From NCBI RefSeq assembly GCF_023954305.1, contig NZ_JAMLIG010000001.1, forward strand, positions 2,356,001 through 2,420,000: a stretch of DNA of 64,000 nt, written 5' to 3'. The notes beneath the pieces were generated by a model. The model ran no database searches. It was not told where the DNA came from and saw nothing but the letters and a program-made list of their open reading frames with translations. The DNA is from Mesorhizobium sp. (GTDB taxonomy: Bacteria; Pseudomonadota; Alphaproteobacteria; Rhizobiales; Rhizobiaceae). The position numbers and the translations under genes are program-made. This document shows, one piece after another, positions 37,614-46,617 of the stretch; the first letter of the stretch is position 1, and every line of letters starts with the position of its first letter.

Positions 37614-39046
37614 GACGCAGCCGCAAGGTCAAGATCCTCGCCACGCTCGGGCCCGCATCGTCCTCCGTGGAGATGATCCAGAAGCTGTTCGAGGCGGGTG
37701 CGGACGTGTTCCGCATCAATATGAGCCACACCGATCACCCGCTGATGCGCGAACTGGTCGCGCGCATCCGGGCCGTCGAAACCAAGGTCGGCCGGCCGAT
37801 CGGCATTCTCGCCGACCTGCAAGGGCCAAAGCTGCGCGTCGGCATCTTCGCCAACGGCAAGGAAGAGCTGACCCCGGGACAGGCCTTCACGCTCGACGAC
37901 AATCCCCAGCCGGGCGATGCAACGCGCGTGCATCTTCCGCACCCCGAGATCCTCACCTCGGTCAAGCCCGGCGACCGCCTGCTGATCGACGACGGGCGGC
38001 TGGCGCTGATAGCGGAGAAGGCCGACGGCAAAGCCATTGTCTGCAGGGTCGTTTCCGGCACCGCCATCTCGAACAAGAAAGGCGTCAGCCTGCCCGATAC
38101 CGACCTGCCGGTCGGCGCCCTGACCGACAAGGACCGCAGCGACCTCGACGCCGTGCTGGCGACGGGCGTGGACTGGGTGGCGCTGTCCTTCATCCAGCGC
38201 CCGGAGGATCTTGCCGAAGTCCGCAAGATCGCGCGCGGTCGGGCGGCGCTGATGTCGAAGATCGAGAAGCCGCAGGCGGTGGCCCGGCTGGCCGAGATCA
38301 TCGAACTATCCGACGCGCTCATGGTGGCGCGCGGCGACCTCGGCGTCGAGATGCCGCTGGAAGCCGTTCCCGGAATCCAGAAGCAGATCACGCGCCTGGC
38401 GCGGCGCGCAGGCAAGCCGGTGGTCGTGGCCACGCAAATGCTGGAATCGATGATTTCCGCGCCCGTGCCGACGCGCGCCGAGGTGTCGGACGTGTCGATC
38501 GCCGTTTTCGAAGGGGCGGACGCGATCATGCTCTCGGCCGAATCCGCGGCCGGCCAGTATCCGATCGAGGCGGTCGGGATGATGAACAGCATTGCCGAGA
38601 AGGTGGAGCAGGATCCGCTCTATCCGGGCATCATCAACGCCCAGCGCTCGGAACCGGAAGCGACTGGAGCGGATGCGATTTCCGCCGCCGCGCGCCAGAT
38701 CGGCGAGACGCTGAAACTGACGGCGATCGTCACCTACACCTCCTCCGGCACGACGGGCCTGCGCGCCGCGCGCGAGCGGCCCCAGCTGCCGATCATCTCG
38801 CTGTCGCCGGTGCTCGCCACCGCGCGGCGGCTGTCGCTCGTCTGGGGCCAGCATTGCGTGGTGACGGCGGACGCCAATGATCTCGACGACATGGTCGACC
38901 GTGCCTGCCGGATCGCCTTCGACGAAGGTTTTGGCAAGCCGGGCGACAGGATCATTATCACCGCGGGGGTGCCACTGGGCACGCCCGGCGCGACCAACAT
39001 GCTGCGCATCGCCTATATCGGCTCGGACGGCATGACGGGACTGTAG
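37610..39046 (+). CDS. pyk: pyruvate kinase
   Basis: The 478-residue enzyme makes pyruvate and ATP from phosphoenolpyruvate. It shows KVKILATLGPASSS at the start, VFRINMSHTDH, GILADLQGPKLRVG, the catalytic-lysine region LMSKIEKPQA and metal-binding VARGDLGVEMPLE, plus VATQMLESMISAPVPTRAE. The B domain and C-terminal allosteric domain are complete. It overlaps the DUF1036 stop (ATGA). With gap, pgk and pyc in the window it makes the lower glycolytic route visible here almost complete. Confidence 0.95.
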   Translation: MRRSRKVKILATLGPASSSVEMIQKLFEAGADVFRINMSHTDHPLMRELVARIRAVETKVGRPIGILADLQGPKLRVGIFANGKEELTPGQAFTLDDNPQPGDATRVHLPHPEILTSVKPGDRLLIDDGRLALIAEKADGKAIVCRVVSGTAISNKKGVSLPDTDLPVGALTDKDRSDLDAVLATGVDWVALSFIQRPEDLAEVRKIARGRAALMSKIEKPQAVARLAEIIELSDALMVARGDLGVEMPLEAVPGIQKQITRLARRAGKPVVVATQMLESMISAPVPTRAEVSDVSIAVFEGADAIMLSAESAAGQYPIEAVGMMNSIAEKVEQDPLYPGIINAQRSEPEATGADAISAAARQIGETLKLTAIVTYTSSGTTGLRAARERPQLPIISLSPVLATARRLSLVWGQHCVVTADANDLDDMVDRACRIAFDEGFGKPGDRIIITAGVPLGTPGATNMLRIAYIGSDGMTGL

Positions 39047-39086
39047 CGGGGTTCAATCGTCACGACGCCCGACCTTTGCGCGGCGT

Positions 39087-40160
39087 TCATTCCCCCGGCT
39101 TGAGTTCGGGCGAAGCGGAGGGAGCCGGCTCGTCCGTGCAGACGCCGACGCCGTATCTATTGCCCGATATCCGAGCTTCGACCTGCTTCGCCATCACCTC
39201 AAGGTCGACTGGCTTTCCGGACAGCTTTTCGATCGCCGCTACGGCGAGGTCGGTGGCGATCCATTCCGGCTTATGGCCGAGATTCTTGACCCAGATCAGT
39301 TCGGCGCTCGGAATATCCCGTCCGAGGCCGGCGGAGTGGATCTCCTCGTAGACCACCGTGTCGGCGTCGCCCGAAATAATCACGGTCGGAGCCGCGATCT
39401 CTCCATACCGGGGAGCGGTTGCCAACGCGTGGCGGTAGAGGCCTTCGACATCGGCGGCATTTGCCCGGAATGCGGCGGGCCGCAGCACCAGGGGGATCGA
39501 TGTGTCGCGGACATAGTCGTCCGGTGCCTTGTTCGGCGAGAACACGCATTCGGTCGCGCCACCTATCCGCAGCGCGCCGCCGGGATAGGACAAGGTCTCG
39601 GAAAACAGCGGTCCGACGACCGGTGTCGTCGTCAGCGTATAGTACCAGGAGGTTTTGCCGCCGGGCCAGGGATGGCTGGCCGGCGCCAGGAAGAGCAGCC
39701 CTGCCGTCCGGCCCGGAAAATCGAGGGCGAAGGTCGCGGCAACCGCGCCGCCGAAGGAATGGCCGACGACGATGGCGCGATCGATCCCGGCATGGTCCAT
39801 CAGGGCGGCAATGGTCTTTGCCTGGCCGTGCGGATCCTCGTTCTGAGGCCCGCGAGCGGACCAACCGTGGCCGGGCCGGTCGAAGAACAGCATTTCGGCG
39901 CGCCCTTCGAGCCGCGGACGCAAAGGCAGCATCTGGTCCTTCAGATTGCCGCTGGCGCCGTGGATGAAGATCACCGGCGGAAGATCGGCAGTCGCCGGTC
40001 GCCCGACATGGACGAAATGCATCCGCGTGTGGTTGACGGTGGCGAACGTCCCGATGGGCGGGTTGCGGCGCTCGATCAGCCAGGCGCCGACGCGCGTGAC
40101 GCCGGCGAGCACGAGAAGCAGGGCCGCGAGAAAACAGATCAGCGCATAGAGGAGGTTCAT
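39087..40160 (-). CDS. membrane-anchored alpha/beta-hydrolase
   Basis: A 357-residue protein with an N-terminal membrane helix (residues 4-22), then an alpha/beta-hydrolase domain: HGASGN oxyanion loop at 68-72, RPGHGWS, nucleophile Ser135 in VVGHSFGGAV, Asp in SGDADTVV and His in LGHKPEW. It probably acts at the periplasmic face or is attached to the inner membrane. The C-terminal 50 residues are extra and polar. Substrate unknown. Confidence 0.83.
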   Translation of the reverse strand: MNLLYALICFLAALLLVLAGVTRVGAWLIERRNPPIGTFATVNHTRMHFVHVGRPATADLPPVIFIHGASGNLKDQMLPLRPRLEGRAEMLFFDRPGHGWSARGPQNEDPHGQAKTIAALMDHAGIDRAIVVGHSFGGAVAATFALDFPGRTAGLLFLAPASHPWPGGKTSWYYTLTTTPVVGPLFSETLSYPGGALRIGGATECVFSPNKAPDDYVRDTSIPLVLRPAAFRANAADVEGLYRHALATAPRYGEIAAPTVIISGDADTVVYEEIHSAGLGRDIPSAELIWVKNLGHKPEWIATDLAVAAIEKLSGKPVDLEVMAKQVEARISGNRYGVGVCTDEPAPSASPELKPGE

Positions 40161-40254
40161 GGGTCGCCGAGAGGAGAGCGATGAGGGCAGCGGGGCGACT
40201 ATCGCTGCTTGCGGCCAAGAAGGGAAGATGCGGCCGGTTCAGACCACATTCCGC

Positions 40255-40848
40255 TCAGATGCCTTCGCCGGCCAGTTCCTCCGACAGCTCGGCGACTTCC
40301 TTCTGCGCGCTGCGCATCATCGGGTAGATCGCCAGTGCCCGCTCATAGGCGTCGAGCGCAAGTTGCTTGCGACCGGACTGCTTGAGGATGGAGCCCATGC
40401 CGGCAAGCGCCCCGAAATGGCGCGGCTCGAGCCGCAGCGTCCGGTCGATGTCTGCCATGGACTTGCGGTAGCTGTTCATCAGGAAATGTACAGTGGCGCG
40501 CCTGTTCCAGCCTTCGGCATAGTCGGGCTGCAACACCGTGACCCGGTCCAGGAAATCGAGGGCCACGCCATATTTCTTGGCGTCGACGGCCTCCTGCGAC
40601 CATTGCATCATCGCATCGATCGAGGCGCTGCCGGAATCGAGCCACTTGTCGCGGATGCGGGAGGCGATGCGCTCAGCCGCTATCTCCCTGCGCTCGCGCC
40701 GCAGCTCCTCGAAGAGCTTGTCGAGGGCTTCCGTCCTCTGCGATGTCGTCATCGCCGGCGCAACGGGCGCGCCGCTGGATTGCGAATATGAGGGGAGCGC
40801 CGGGGCAGTCACGCCCAATCCGACGAGCAAAAGCAAAACGCTGCGCAT
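40255..40848 (-). CDS. exported tetratricopeptide-repeat protein
   Basis: The 197-residue protein has a signal peptide (MRSVLLLLVGLGV, to about residue 22) and about three TPR-like helical pairs between residues 75 and 185 (with ALDFLDRVTVLQPDYAEGW and LALDAYERALAIYP). TPRs bind other proteins. It is a small periplasmic adaptor of a type frequent in Rhizobiales; partners are unknown. Confidence 0.8.
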   Translation of the reverse strand: MRSVLLLLVGLGVTAPALPSYSQSSGAPVAPAMTTSQRTEALDKLFEELRRERREIAAERIASRIRDKWLDSGSASIDAMMQWSQEAVDAKKYGVALDFLDRVTVLQPDYAEGWNRRATVHFLMNSYRKSMADIDRTLRLEPRHFGALAGMGSILKQSGRKQLALDAYERALAIYPMMRSAQKEVAELSEELAGEGI

Positions 40849-40907
40849 ATCGGAAAGCTAGTCCCGATTCGCGCAGCGTCAAACTGAAATTCGCGTGAGC
40901 GTGGAGC

Positions 40908-41033
40908 TCAGCCCTGGCGCGCCTTGTAGCGCGGAGCCGTCTTGTTGATGATGTAGATGCGGCCCTTGCGGCGAACTAGGCGGTTGTCGCGATGGCGGCC
41001 CTTGAGCGCCTTGAGCGAGTTCTTGATCTTCAT
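40908..41033 (-). CDS. rpmJ: 50S ribosomal protein L36
   Basis: This 41-codon gene encodes [17 protein letters not shown] followed by [20 protein letters not shown] and ARQG. It is L36 of the cysteine-free (zinc-independent) type with the extended C-terminus found in alphaproteobacteria. It is too short for usual gene length cutoffs. A promoter lies at 41112-41140 and a hairpin in the 5' leader at 41053-41066. Confidence 0.93.
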   Translation of the reverse strand: MKIKNSLKALKGRHRDNRLVRRKGRIYIINKTAPRYKARQG

Positions 41034-41052
41034 TGTCTTTGCCCGTCGGTGG

Positions 41053-41066
41053 GGCCCGTTCGGGCC
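41053..41066 (-). promoter_or_regulatory. hairpin in the rpmJ leader
   Basis: GGCCCG-TT-CGGGCC is a perfect stem in the 80-base rpmJ leader, 20 bases ahead of the start codon. It is a candidate for r-protein-like translational control or simple leader folding. Confidence 0.35.
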
Positions 41067-41111
41067 AAAATGCAAGACGCGCCGAACGGGCGCGCCAAAA
41101 ACGATGTGGGG

Positions 41112-41140
41112 TCCATACCGGCGCGGCGAATGGCTGTCAA
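41112..41140 (-). promoter_or_regulatory. sigma-70 promoter of rpmJ
   Basis: On the minus strand TTGACA (41140-41135) and TATGGA (41117-41112) are separated by exactly 17 bases. It begins ten bases after the antitoxin stop codon. Confidence 0.7.
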
Positions 41141-41150
41141 GGCGGAGAGC

Positions 41151-41429
41151 TCATCGCGCCGTCAGAGAGAGAGTCAGACGGGTTCCTGTGGCTTCGGCAT
41201 AGCGACGAAGCGTCGACAGCGACGGCGAGATCCGGCCGCTTTCGAGGCGCGCGATAGCCGACTGGGTCGTTCCAAGGCGGGCGGCCAGATCCGCCTGAGA
41301 CAGACGCGCCGAGGTTCGGGCGGCGATCAATGCCTCGATCACGGCGTATTCTTCCTCGGCCTTGCGGTACTCTGTGTCAAATTCCGGATTTTCCCGGAGC
41401 TTTTGCTTCAGTTCCGTCAGCGTCGTCAT
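41151..41429 (-). CDS. XRE-family antitoxin (HigA-like)
   Basis: A 92-residue protein with an N-terminal helical segment and a Cro/C1-type helix-turn-helix (about 45-85: LSQADLAARLGTTQSAIARLE, read as two helices, then SGRISPSLSTLRRYAEATG). It overlaps the upstream toxin gene by four bases (ATGA). With the toxin gene first, this is the reverse order of HigBA loci. The antitoxin should bind the toxin and the operator at 41773-41790. Confidence 0.83.
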   Translation of the reverse strand: MTTLTELKQKLRENPEFDTEYRKAEEEYAVIEALIAARTSARLSQADLAARLGTTQSAIARLESGRISPSLSTLRRYAEATGTRLTLSLTAR

Positions 41430-41752
41430 CGCATCACCCGCTTCAATCTATCTTCCGCGATAGCCAGTGCCCCTGGCGGGGTCTTCTGCGATCTCTTCGC
41501 GAAGACATGAAGGACGACCACCCGCTGGCCGGTAACGGCGACGTAGATGCCTCTCGCGATTCCTTCGGGAGACTTTGCTCTGAACTCCCACAGCTTACCG
41601 CGCAAGTGCTTGGCATGCGGCTCGCGAATCCTTTCGAGGCCTAGTTGCTCCACCATCTCGAACAGGCGGATCAAGCGCGCTTGCAGGGATATCGGCAGCG
41701 CCGCGATTTCGTCGTCGACGGTTACGTCCAGAGTCTCGACCGTCCACGGCAT
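41426..41752 (-). CDS. RelE/HigB-like toxin (phage Gp49-like, DUF891)
   Basis: The 108-residue protein has the compact RelE/Gp49 pattern: an early VDDEIAALP, LIRLFEMVEQLG helix, KHLRGKLWEFRAK, GIARGIYVAV and VVVLHVFAKRSQKTPP, which are the basic catalytic-type segments of mRNA interferases. ATG at 41752 has a GGAA upstream; a TTG at 41764 is also possible. The HTH gene follows with a four-base overlap. Function as a toxin is inferred from family and order. Confidence 0.82.
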   Translation of the reverse strand: MPWTVETLDVTVDDEIAALPISLQARLIRLFEMVEQLGLERIREPHAKHLRGKLWEFRAKSPEGIARGIYVAVTGQRVVVLHVFAKRSQKTPPGALAIAEDRLKRVMR

Positions 41753-41772
41753 CGGTAATTCCAAAGCGCGTG

Positions 41773-41806
41773 TATAGCAGATAGGCTATAATGTTCATTC
41801 TGTCAA
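41773..41806 (-). promoter_or_regulatory. HigBA promoter with TATAGC-N6-GCTATA operator
   Basis: Minus-strand TTGACA (41806-41801) stands 17 bases before TATCTG (41783-41778). A perfect palindrome TATAGC-N6-GCTATA (41773-41790) covers the -10 and start region, as expected for autoregulation by the antitoxin. The -35 lies in the non-coding overlap just past, and the spacer inside, the purK stop region. Confidence 0.6.
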
Positions 41807-42871
41807 CCGCGTGAAATGCCCCATCTTCCGGCCGGGCCGCGCCTCGGCCTTGCCGTAGAGGTGGATGACGACGTTCGGCTGCCTGGCGAGTTCGGCGAGG
41901 CGGTTCACGTCGTCGCCGATCAGGTTTTCCATCACGCAGTCCGAGTGGCGCTTCGGATCGCCGAGCGGCAGGCCGGCGATGGCGCGGACATGCTGCTCGA
42001 ACTGCGAGACGGCGCAGGCGGCCTCCGTCCAATGACCGGAATTGTGAACGCGGGGCGCTATCTCGTTCACCAGCAAGTTGCCGTCCTTCAGCACGAAGAA
42101 CTCGACGCCGATGACGCCGACATAGGCGAGCGCGTCGAGGATCGCCGTCGCGGCTTTGCGCGCCGTTGCCGCCGTCTGCGGGGAGATCCGCGCCGGGACG
42201 GTGGAGGTATGCAGGATGCCGCCACGGTGAACGTTCTCAACCGGATCGTAGCAGCGAACCGCGCCGTCGCGGCCTCGGGCGGCGATCACGGAAATCTCGC
42301 GTTCGAAGGGAACCAGGCTTTCGAGGATGAGCGGAACGTTGCCCATGGCAGCATAGACCCCCGCAAGGTCCCCGGACGACGCATCGCGAAACATGCGCTG
42401 GCCCTTGCCGTCATAGCCCATGCGGCGGGTTTTCAGTACGCCGGCGCCGCCGAAAGCCTCGCAGGCAGCGACCACATCGGCGTCGCTGTCGATCGCGCGG
42501 AAGTCCGCCGTCGGGATGCCGGCCGCGTTGACGAAGCGCTTCTCGACGAGCCGATCCTGCGACACTTCGAGGGCCATTGGCGGCGGCGAGACCTCTGCCT
42601 GAGACGCCAGCGCCGCGGCGGCCCCTACCGGCACGTTTTCGAACTCGTAGGTGACGACGTCGCAGGTCCGGCTCAGCTCCGCCAACGCTGCCGGATCGTC
42701 ATAGGCTGCGACGATCTGGCGGTTCGCGACCTGGGCCGCGGGACAATCCGCCTGCGGCTCCAGCACGATCGTGCGGAATCCGAGTCGCGCCGCCGCCATC
42801 GCCAGCATGCGGCCGAGCTGGCCGCCGCCGATGATACCGATGGTGGAACCCGGAGCGAGCGGGCTGCTCAT
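41795..42871 (-). CDS. purK: 5-(carboxyamino)imidazole ribonucleotide synthase
   Basis: The 358-residue ATP-grasp enzyme carries out ATP- and bicarbonate-dependent carboxylation of aminoimidazole ribonucleotide in purine synthesis. It starts [20 protein letters not shown] with [12 protein letters not shown], and includes [22 protein letters not shown] and [14 protein letters not shown]. It overlaps purE by four bases (ATGA) and is translated after it. The downstream toxin-antitoxin promoter lies in its last codons. Confidence 0.94.
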   Translation of the reverse strand: MSSPLAPGSTIGIIGGGQLGRMLAMAAARLGFRTIVLEPQADCPAAQVANRQIVAAYDDPAALAELSRTCDVVTYEFENVPVGAAAALASQAEVSPPPMALEVSQDRLVEKRFVNAAGIPTADFRAIDSDADVVAACEAFGGAGVLKTRRMGYDGKGQRMFRDASSGDLAGVYAAMGNVPLILESLVPFEREISVIAARGRDGAVRCYDPVENVHRGGILHTSTVPARISPQTAATARKAATAILDALAYVGVIGVEFFVLKDGNLLVNEIAPRVHNSGHWTEAACAVSQFEQHVRAIAGLPLGDPKRHSDCVMENLIGDDVNRLAELARQPNVVIHLYGKAEARPGRKMGHFTRLTE

Positions 42872-43362
42872 TCGGCATTGTCCGATGGCGTAAGGGCAAC
42901 CTTGTCGCTTTGCGCCTTGCGAAAAGCGTCGAGGCGTTCTGCCAGCGCCTCGTCGCGAAGCGCCAAGACCGCTGCCGCCAGAAGCGCGGCATTGACCGCG
43001 CCGGCCCGACCGATCGCCAGCGTGCCGACCGGAATGCCGGCCGGCATCTGGACGATGGAGAGTAGAGAGTCCTGACCTGACAACGCCTTGGACTCGACGG
43101 GCACTCCGAACACGGGAAGCGGCGTCAGCGAAGCGGTCATTCCGGGCAGATGGGCGGCACCGCCGGCGCCGGCGATCACCACCTTATATCCCTTCGCCTT
43201 GGCACCGCGGGCAAAATCATAGAGTCGTTCGGGCGTGCGATGGGCGGAAACGATCAGGCTGTCGTGGCCGATGCCGAGGGTCTCGAGAGTGTCCGCTGCA
43301 TGGCGCATGGTCGCCCAGTCGGACTGGCTGCCCATGATGATCGCGACGTCGCTGCCGGCCAT
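42868..43362 (-). CDS. purE: 5-(carboxyamino)imidazole ribonucleotide mutase
   Basis: The 164-residue PurE converts N5-carboxyaminoimidazole ribonucleotide to the 4-carboxy isomer. Motifs are [20 protein letters not shown] near the N-terminus, [21 protein letters not shown] and [20 protein letters not shown] with [10 protein letters not shown]. Length is typical. It leads the purEK operon. Confidence 0.95.
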   Translation of the reverse strand: MAGSDVAIIMGSQSDWATMRHAADTLETLGIGHDSLIVSAHRTPERLYDFARGAKAKGYKVVIAGAGGAAHLPGMTASLTPLPVFGVPVESKALSGQDSLLSIVQMPAGIPVGTLAIGRAGAVNAALLAAAVLALRDEALAERLDAFRKAQSDKVALTPSDNAE

Positions 43363-43435
43363 ATCGGTGTCCCTGTGAAGCGGCGGACCTAGCGGAATCG
43401 GCGGGGTGGCGCAAGCTGCGGGAGAGCCGCAGACG

Positions 43436-43639
43436 TCACGCGATGATGTCGGGGATCACCCTGTCGGAGAGCTGCAGGAGCTTGTCCTTCAGATGCAGCT
43501 TCTTCTTCTTCATCCGCTGGATCTGCAGCGGGTCGCAGCCCGTAGCGATCATCGCGTTGATCGCCGCGTCGAAATCGGCGTGGTCCTGTTTGAGACGAGC
43601 GTATTCGAGCTTGATCTCTGCCTGGTCCTGGTCGGACAT
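43436..43639 (-). CDS. DUF465 (YdcH-like) protein
   Basis: A 67-residue helical-hairpin protein with the basic central motif [16 protein letters not shown] at the turn, the mark of DUF465/YdcH. A second member lies divergent at 43876. The family is of unknown function and often tied to stress or to small-protein regulation. Confidence 0.85.
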   Translation of the reverse strand: MSDQDQAEIKLEYARLKQDHADFDAAINAMIATGCDPLQIQRMKKKKLHLKDKLLQLSDRVIPDIIA

Positions 43640-43875
43640 CTAGGTTCCGTCTCAATGCGGTGATGCGCGTTCGCGCGGAGCGTCGGGGAGCCCGGACACG
43701 GGACTGCGACCGGCGAGTCGCCATATCACATTTTACCTTGAAACGAAATGCTACTCCGTGAAGTTCGACAATCCGGCGAATGGGTGGCACACTGTCACCG
43801 ATCCGTCATGAACGCCGTCCGGCGGGGCGGTCTCCCTGGCGGACAACGAGGAAACCAGCGAAGGGAGAACGATTG

Positions 43876-44070
43876 ATGTCCTTAGCGTCACATCTTGCGG
43901 AGCTTCAGAAGCGCCACAGCGAGATCGAAGAGCAGATCGCAGAAGCGCAGGCCAGTCCCTCCGTGGACGACATCGCGATCGTCGCGATGAAGCGTAGGAA
44001 ACTGGCCCTCAAGGACCAGATTTTCCGGCTCCGCAATGCGCGGGAAGAGGAAACACAGACCCGTCACTGA
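43876..44070 (+). CDS. DUF465 (YdcH-like) protein, divergent paralog
   Basis: A 64-residue helical hairpin with MKRRKLALKDQIFRLRN, matching the basic motif of the protein at 43436-43639. The ATG at 43876 has AGGGAG upstream. The 236 bases between the two paralogs contain no other gene and probably both promoters. Confidence 0.83.
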   Translation: MSLASHLAELQKRHSEIEEQIAEAQASPSVDDIAIVAMKRRKLALKDQIFRLRNAREEETQTRH

Positions 44071-44149
44071 CATCCATTGCGCCTCGCGCAGAGAAAAATC
44101 TCGCGGCCCGTCGGTCCTCCCCGGCGGGTCGCCTGCTTTCCCAGACGTC

Positions 44150-44413
44150 TCACTCCTGCCAGAACTGGTCGAGCCAAAGATTGAGCCGCAGGAAGCCCGC
44201 ATTCTCGACCGCATAGATCCGCCGCGTGCCTTCCGCGCGGACCGAGACGAGGCCGGCATCGAGCAGGACTTTGAGGTGCTGGGAGACGGCCGGCCTGGAG
44301 ACCGGGAGGCCGGATGCAAGCTCGTTCACCGTGCGCGGGTGGCGACGCAATTCCTCGAGGATCGTTCGCCGGTTGGGATCCGCAATCGCCAGGAAAGAGT
44401 CTTCGAGCACCAT
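44150..44413 (-). CDS. ArsR-family transcriptional regulator
   Basis: An 87-residue winged-helix repressor (LAIADPNRRTILEELR, then VSRPAVSQHLKVLLDAGLV and wing EGTRRIYAVE). There is no CxC metal site and only the core domain is present, as in the SdpR-like autorepressor group. It is on the same strand and 45 bases downstream of an MFS transporter gene that it may control. Confidence 0.85.
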   Translation of the reverse strand: MVLEDSFLAIADPNRRTILEELRRHPRTVNELASGLPVSRPAVSQHLKVLLDAGLVSVRAEGTRRIYAVENAGFLRLNLWLDQFWQE

Positions 44414-44458
44414 GTCCCACCTCGTCTCGGTGGAGCGTAGGCGACGGGGCTCGCCAGT

Positions 44459-45709
44459 TCAACGGTTGTCGGGCGATTCGCCGCTGCGCGGGTCGAGCCG
44501 CAGCGCCTCGGGCGTGGCTGCCCGCTCCGACGGAAGGGTCTGGAAGGTCTCGCGTTCGGCGATGGGGACAGGGGCGCGGGCGCGGATGCGGACGAGCGTG
44601 TAGCCGGCCAGCGCCAAATGCGCGAGCGCGGTCGCAAGGAAGATTGCGTCGGGCCGCAGCTGTTCCATGAGCACCGCCGCCAGCACCGGCCCTATCATCG
44701 TGCCGAAGCCGTAGAGGAGCAGCAGTCCGCCCGAAACCTTGACGAAGTTCGCGGCGTCGGCGTGATCGTTCGCGTGCGCCACTGCGATCGAATAGAGCGT
44801 GTAGGCCAGCGCCCCGTAGCAGGCGGTCATGATCAGGACAAAGACGTCGGACCGCGGCTGGAGGAAGAAGATCAGCGCGCCGATGACGGCCGTGATCAGG
44901 GCTGCGCCCGCCAGGACGTTGCGGCGGTCGGTCATGTCGGACACACGCCCGACCGGCATCTGCATCGCCGCGCCGGCGACAACCGTCAGGCTCATCATCA
45001 GCGCGATCGTCGCCGTCGAGACACCGATCTGAGCGCCATAGACGGCTCCCAGCGTTCCCCAGGCGCCGTTGGCGATGCCGACGAGAAGACATGCCGCCAC
45101 CGAGACCGGCGAGTTGGCATAGAGTTCCCTGATATCCAGCGAAACTTCCTGTAGCGGACGCGGGGTGACAGCCGTCGAGACCGCCGTAGGGATCAGAGAG
45201 AGACAGAAGAAGATGCCGGCGACCATGAAGAGCTTGTCGGTCGTCACGTCGCCGAACGCGACGAGGAGTTGGCCGGCCATGATCGAGGCGTAGGTAACCA
45301 TCATGTAGAGACCGAAGATCGTGCCGCGGTTCTCGTTGGTCGCGCGCTCGTTGAGCCAGCTTTCGATGACCATGAAGGCTCCCGCCATCGCGAAGCCGGT
45401 GAAGACGCGGAGGACGATCCAGATGATGGGGTCGATGAGAAGTCCCGTCATCAGCGCGATGATCGCACCAGAGGCTGCGAACGCGCCGAAGGCGCGTACG
45501 TGACCGACGCTTCGCACGAGTCGCGGCGCAAACAGGCAACCAGCGACGAAACCCGCAGCCCAGGCGGTACCCAGCAAACCGAGCGAGGACGTCGAGAAGC
45601 CCTCGGCCTGGCCGCGAAGCGGCAGCAGCAGGCTGTGCAGGCCAGAAGCCGCGAGCAGGAACGCTGTACCCCGCAGCAGCGCGAGAATCGGACCGAAGGA
45701 GGCGAACAT
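44459..45709 (-). CDS. MFS transporter (YcaD-like)
   Basis: The 416-residue protein has twelve membrane helices with the typical GLLGTAWAAGFVAGCLFAPRLV and a central loop; it belongs to the YcaD/CynX-like group of rhizobial MFS exporters of unknown substrate. The ATG at 45709 gives a hydrophobic family N-terminus (ILALLRGTAFLLAASGLHS); a longer start at 45796 adds a basic tail. Confidence 0.87.
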   Translation of the reverse strand: MFASFGPILALLRGTAFLLAASGLHSLLLPLRGQAEGFSTSSLGLLGTAWAAGFVAGCLFAPRLVRSVGHVRAFGAFAASGAIIALMTGLLIDPIIWIVLRVFTGFAMAGAFMVIESWLNERATNENRGTIFGLYMMVTYASIMAGQLLVAFGDVTTDKLFMVAGIFFCLSLIPTAVSTAVTPRPLQEVSLDIRELYANSPVSVAACLLVGIANGAWGTLGAVYGAQIGVSTATIALMMSLTVVAGAAMQMPVGRVSDMTDRRNVLAGAALITAVIGALIFFLQPRSDVFVLIMTACYGALAYTLYSIAVAHANDHADAANFVKVSGGLLLLYGFGTMIGPVLAAVLMEQLRPDAIFLATALAHLALAGYTLVRIRARAPVPIAERETFQTLPSERAATPEALRLDPRSGESPDNR

Positions 45710-45861
45710 GAAGGGTTTCCGCTTTTGGATTCGGTTCGGCTGAGGATACCCGCTTTGTGGCCTTTCAACGACCCCGAGGCGAACGGTGGGGTTCATTTGC
45801 GTCGCATCTGCGATCTGCTAGCGGTAATATGAAAGAGTTGGGCTTCGGGGGGAGACGCCTC

Positions 45862-46332
45862 ATGGACGGACTGAGCTTGCACGACCCGCTTTTTGCGACC
45901 TACGCGATCGCCGCAGCACTGATGATCCTCAAGGCAGTGGGGATGTCCTGGCTCACGGTCTACCGGATGATGAAGGCCAAGGGCGGTTACCGCTCGCCGG
46001 AGGATCTGCGCAGGACGCGGCTCAATCCCGATCCCGACCCCGGCCAGCTCGGGCCAAACGACTATGTCGACCGGATCCGCCGGATCCAGCTCAACGATCT
46101 GGAAAACCTGCCTTTCTTCCTCGTAGCCGGCCTATTGTTCGTCATCGCCGGCCCGTCGCTGCTCCATGCGCAGATACTGCTCTACGGCTATGTCGTCTCG
46201 CGGCTGGCGCATTTCGCGGCCTATCTGACCGCCCAGACCCACGACGTCCGCGCAAATCTGTGGACAATCGGCTCGCTAATGCTGATCTACATGACGCTCT
46301 ATGTGCTCGTGGCGGCGCTCGGGCTCATCTGA
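45862..46332 (+). CDS. MAPEG-family membrane protein
   Basis: The 156-residue product has four hydrophobic helices and the family motif region RIQLNDLENLPFFLVAGLLF with the Glu-Asn important for glutathione binding, then LTAQTHDVRANLWT. Members are membrane glutathione transferases or peroxidases of eicosanoid type; bacterial roles are mostly unknown. GGGGGGAG precedes the ATG at 45862. It is convergent with the DUF1192 gene. Confidence 0.85.
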   Translation: MDGLSLHDPLFATYAIAAALMILKAVGMSWLTVYRMMKAKGGYRSPEDLRRTRLNPDPDPGQLGPNDYVDRIRRIQLNDLENLPFFLVAGLLFVIAGPSLLHAQILLYGYVVSRLAHFAAYLTAQTHDVRANLWTIGSLMLIYMTLYVLVAALGLI

Positions 46333-46335
46333 GGC

Positions 46336-46527
46336 CTATCGCTTGAACAACGCGTCTGCGGCGCTGCGAGTCGCGCCTTTCGCCGCCTTCTCGGCCTCGA
46401 GCCGTGCGATCTCCGTGCGCAGCAGGCCGATCCGCTCCTCCAGTTCTCCGACCGAGAGCGCCGCCAGATCCTGGCCGATCTCGTGGACCAGCTTCTTCTT
46501 CCTTGGTTCCTCCTCGAACAGAGCCAT
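46336..46527 (-). CDS. DUF1192 protein
   Basis: The 63-residue protein reads MALFEEEPRKKKLVHEIGQDL, then LSVGELEERIGLLRTEIARLEAE, a coiled-coil end, the usual DUF1192 form. GGAGG lies six bases ahead of the ATG at 46527. Function unknown. Confidence 0.88.
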   Translation of the reverse strand: MALFEEEPRKKKLVHEIGQDLAALSVGELEERIGLLRTEIARLEAEKAAKGATRSAADALFKR

Positions 46528-46617
46528 GGCGTCCTCCGGTTGCCTCATTGTCCGCGGAGGCTACATAGGACCCGACAAACGATCCGAACAGGCCCCGGCA
46601 GTGGCGGGAGGGTGCGA

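Noticed and set aside
41035..41150. A tRNA or small RNA between rpmJ and the antitoxin
   Set aside because: The short hairpins do not form a cloverleaf and no T-loop consensus is present; the region reads as an rpmJ promoter and leader.
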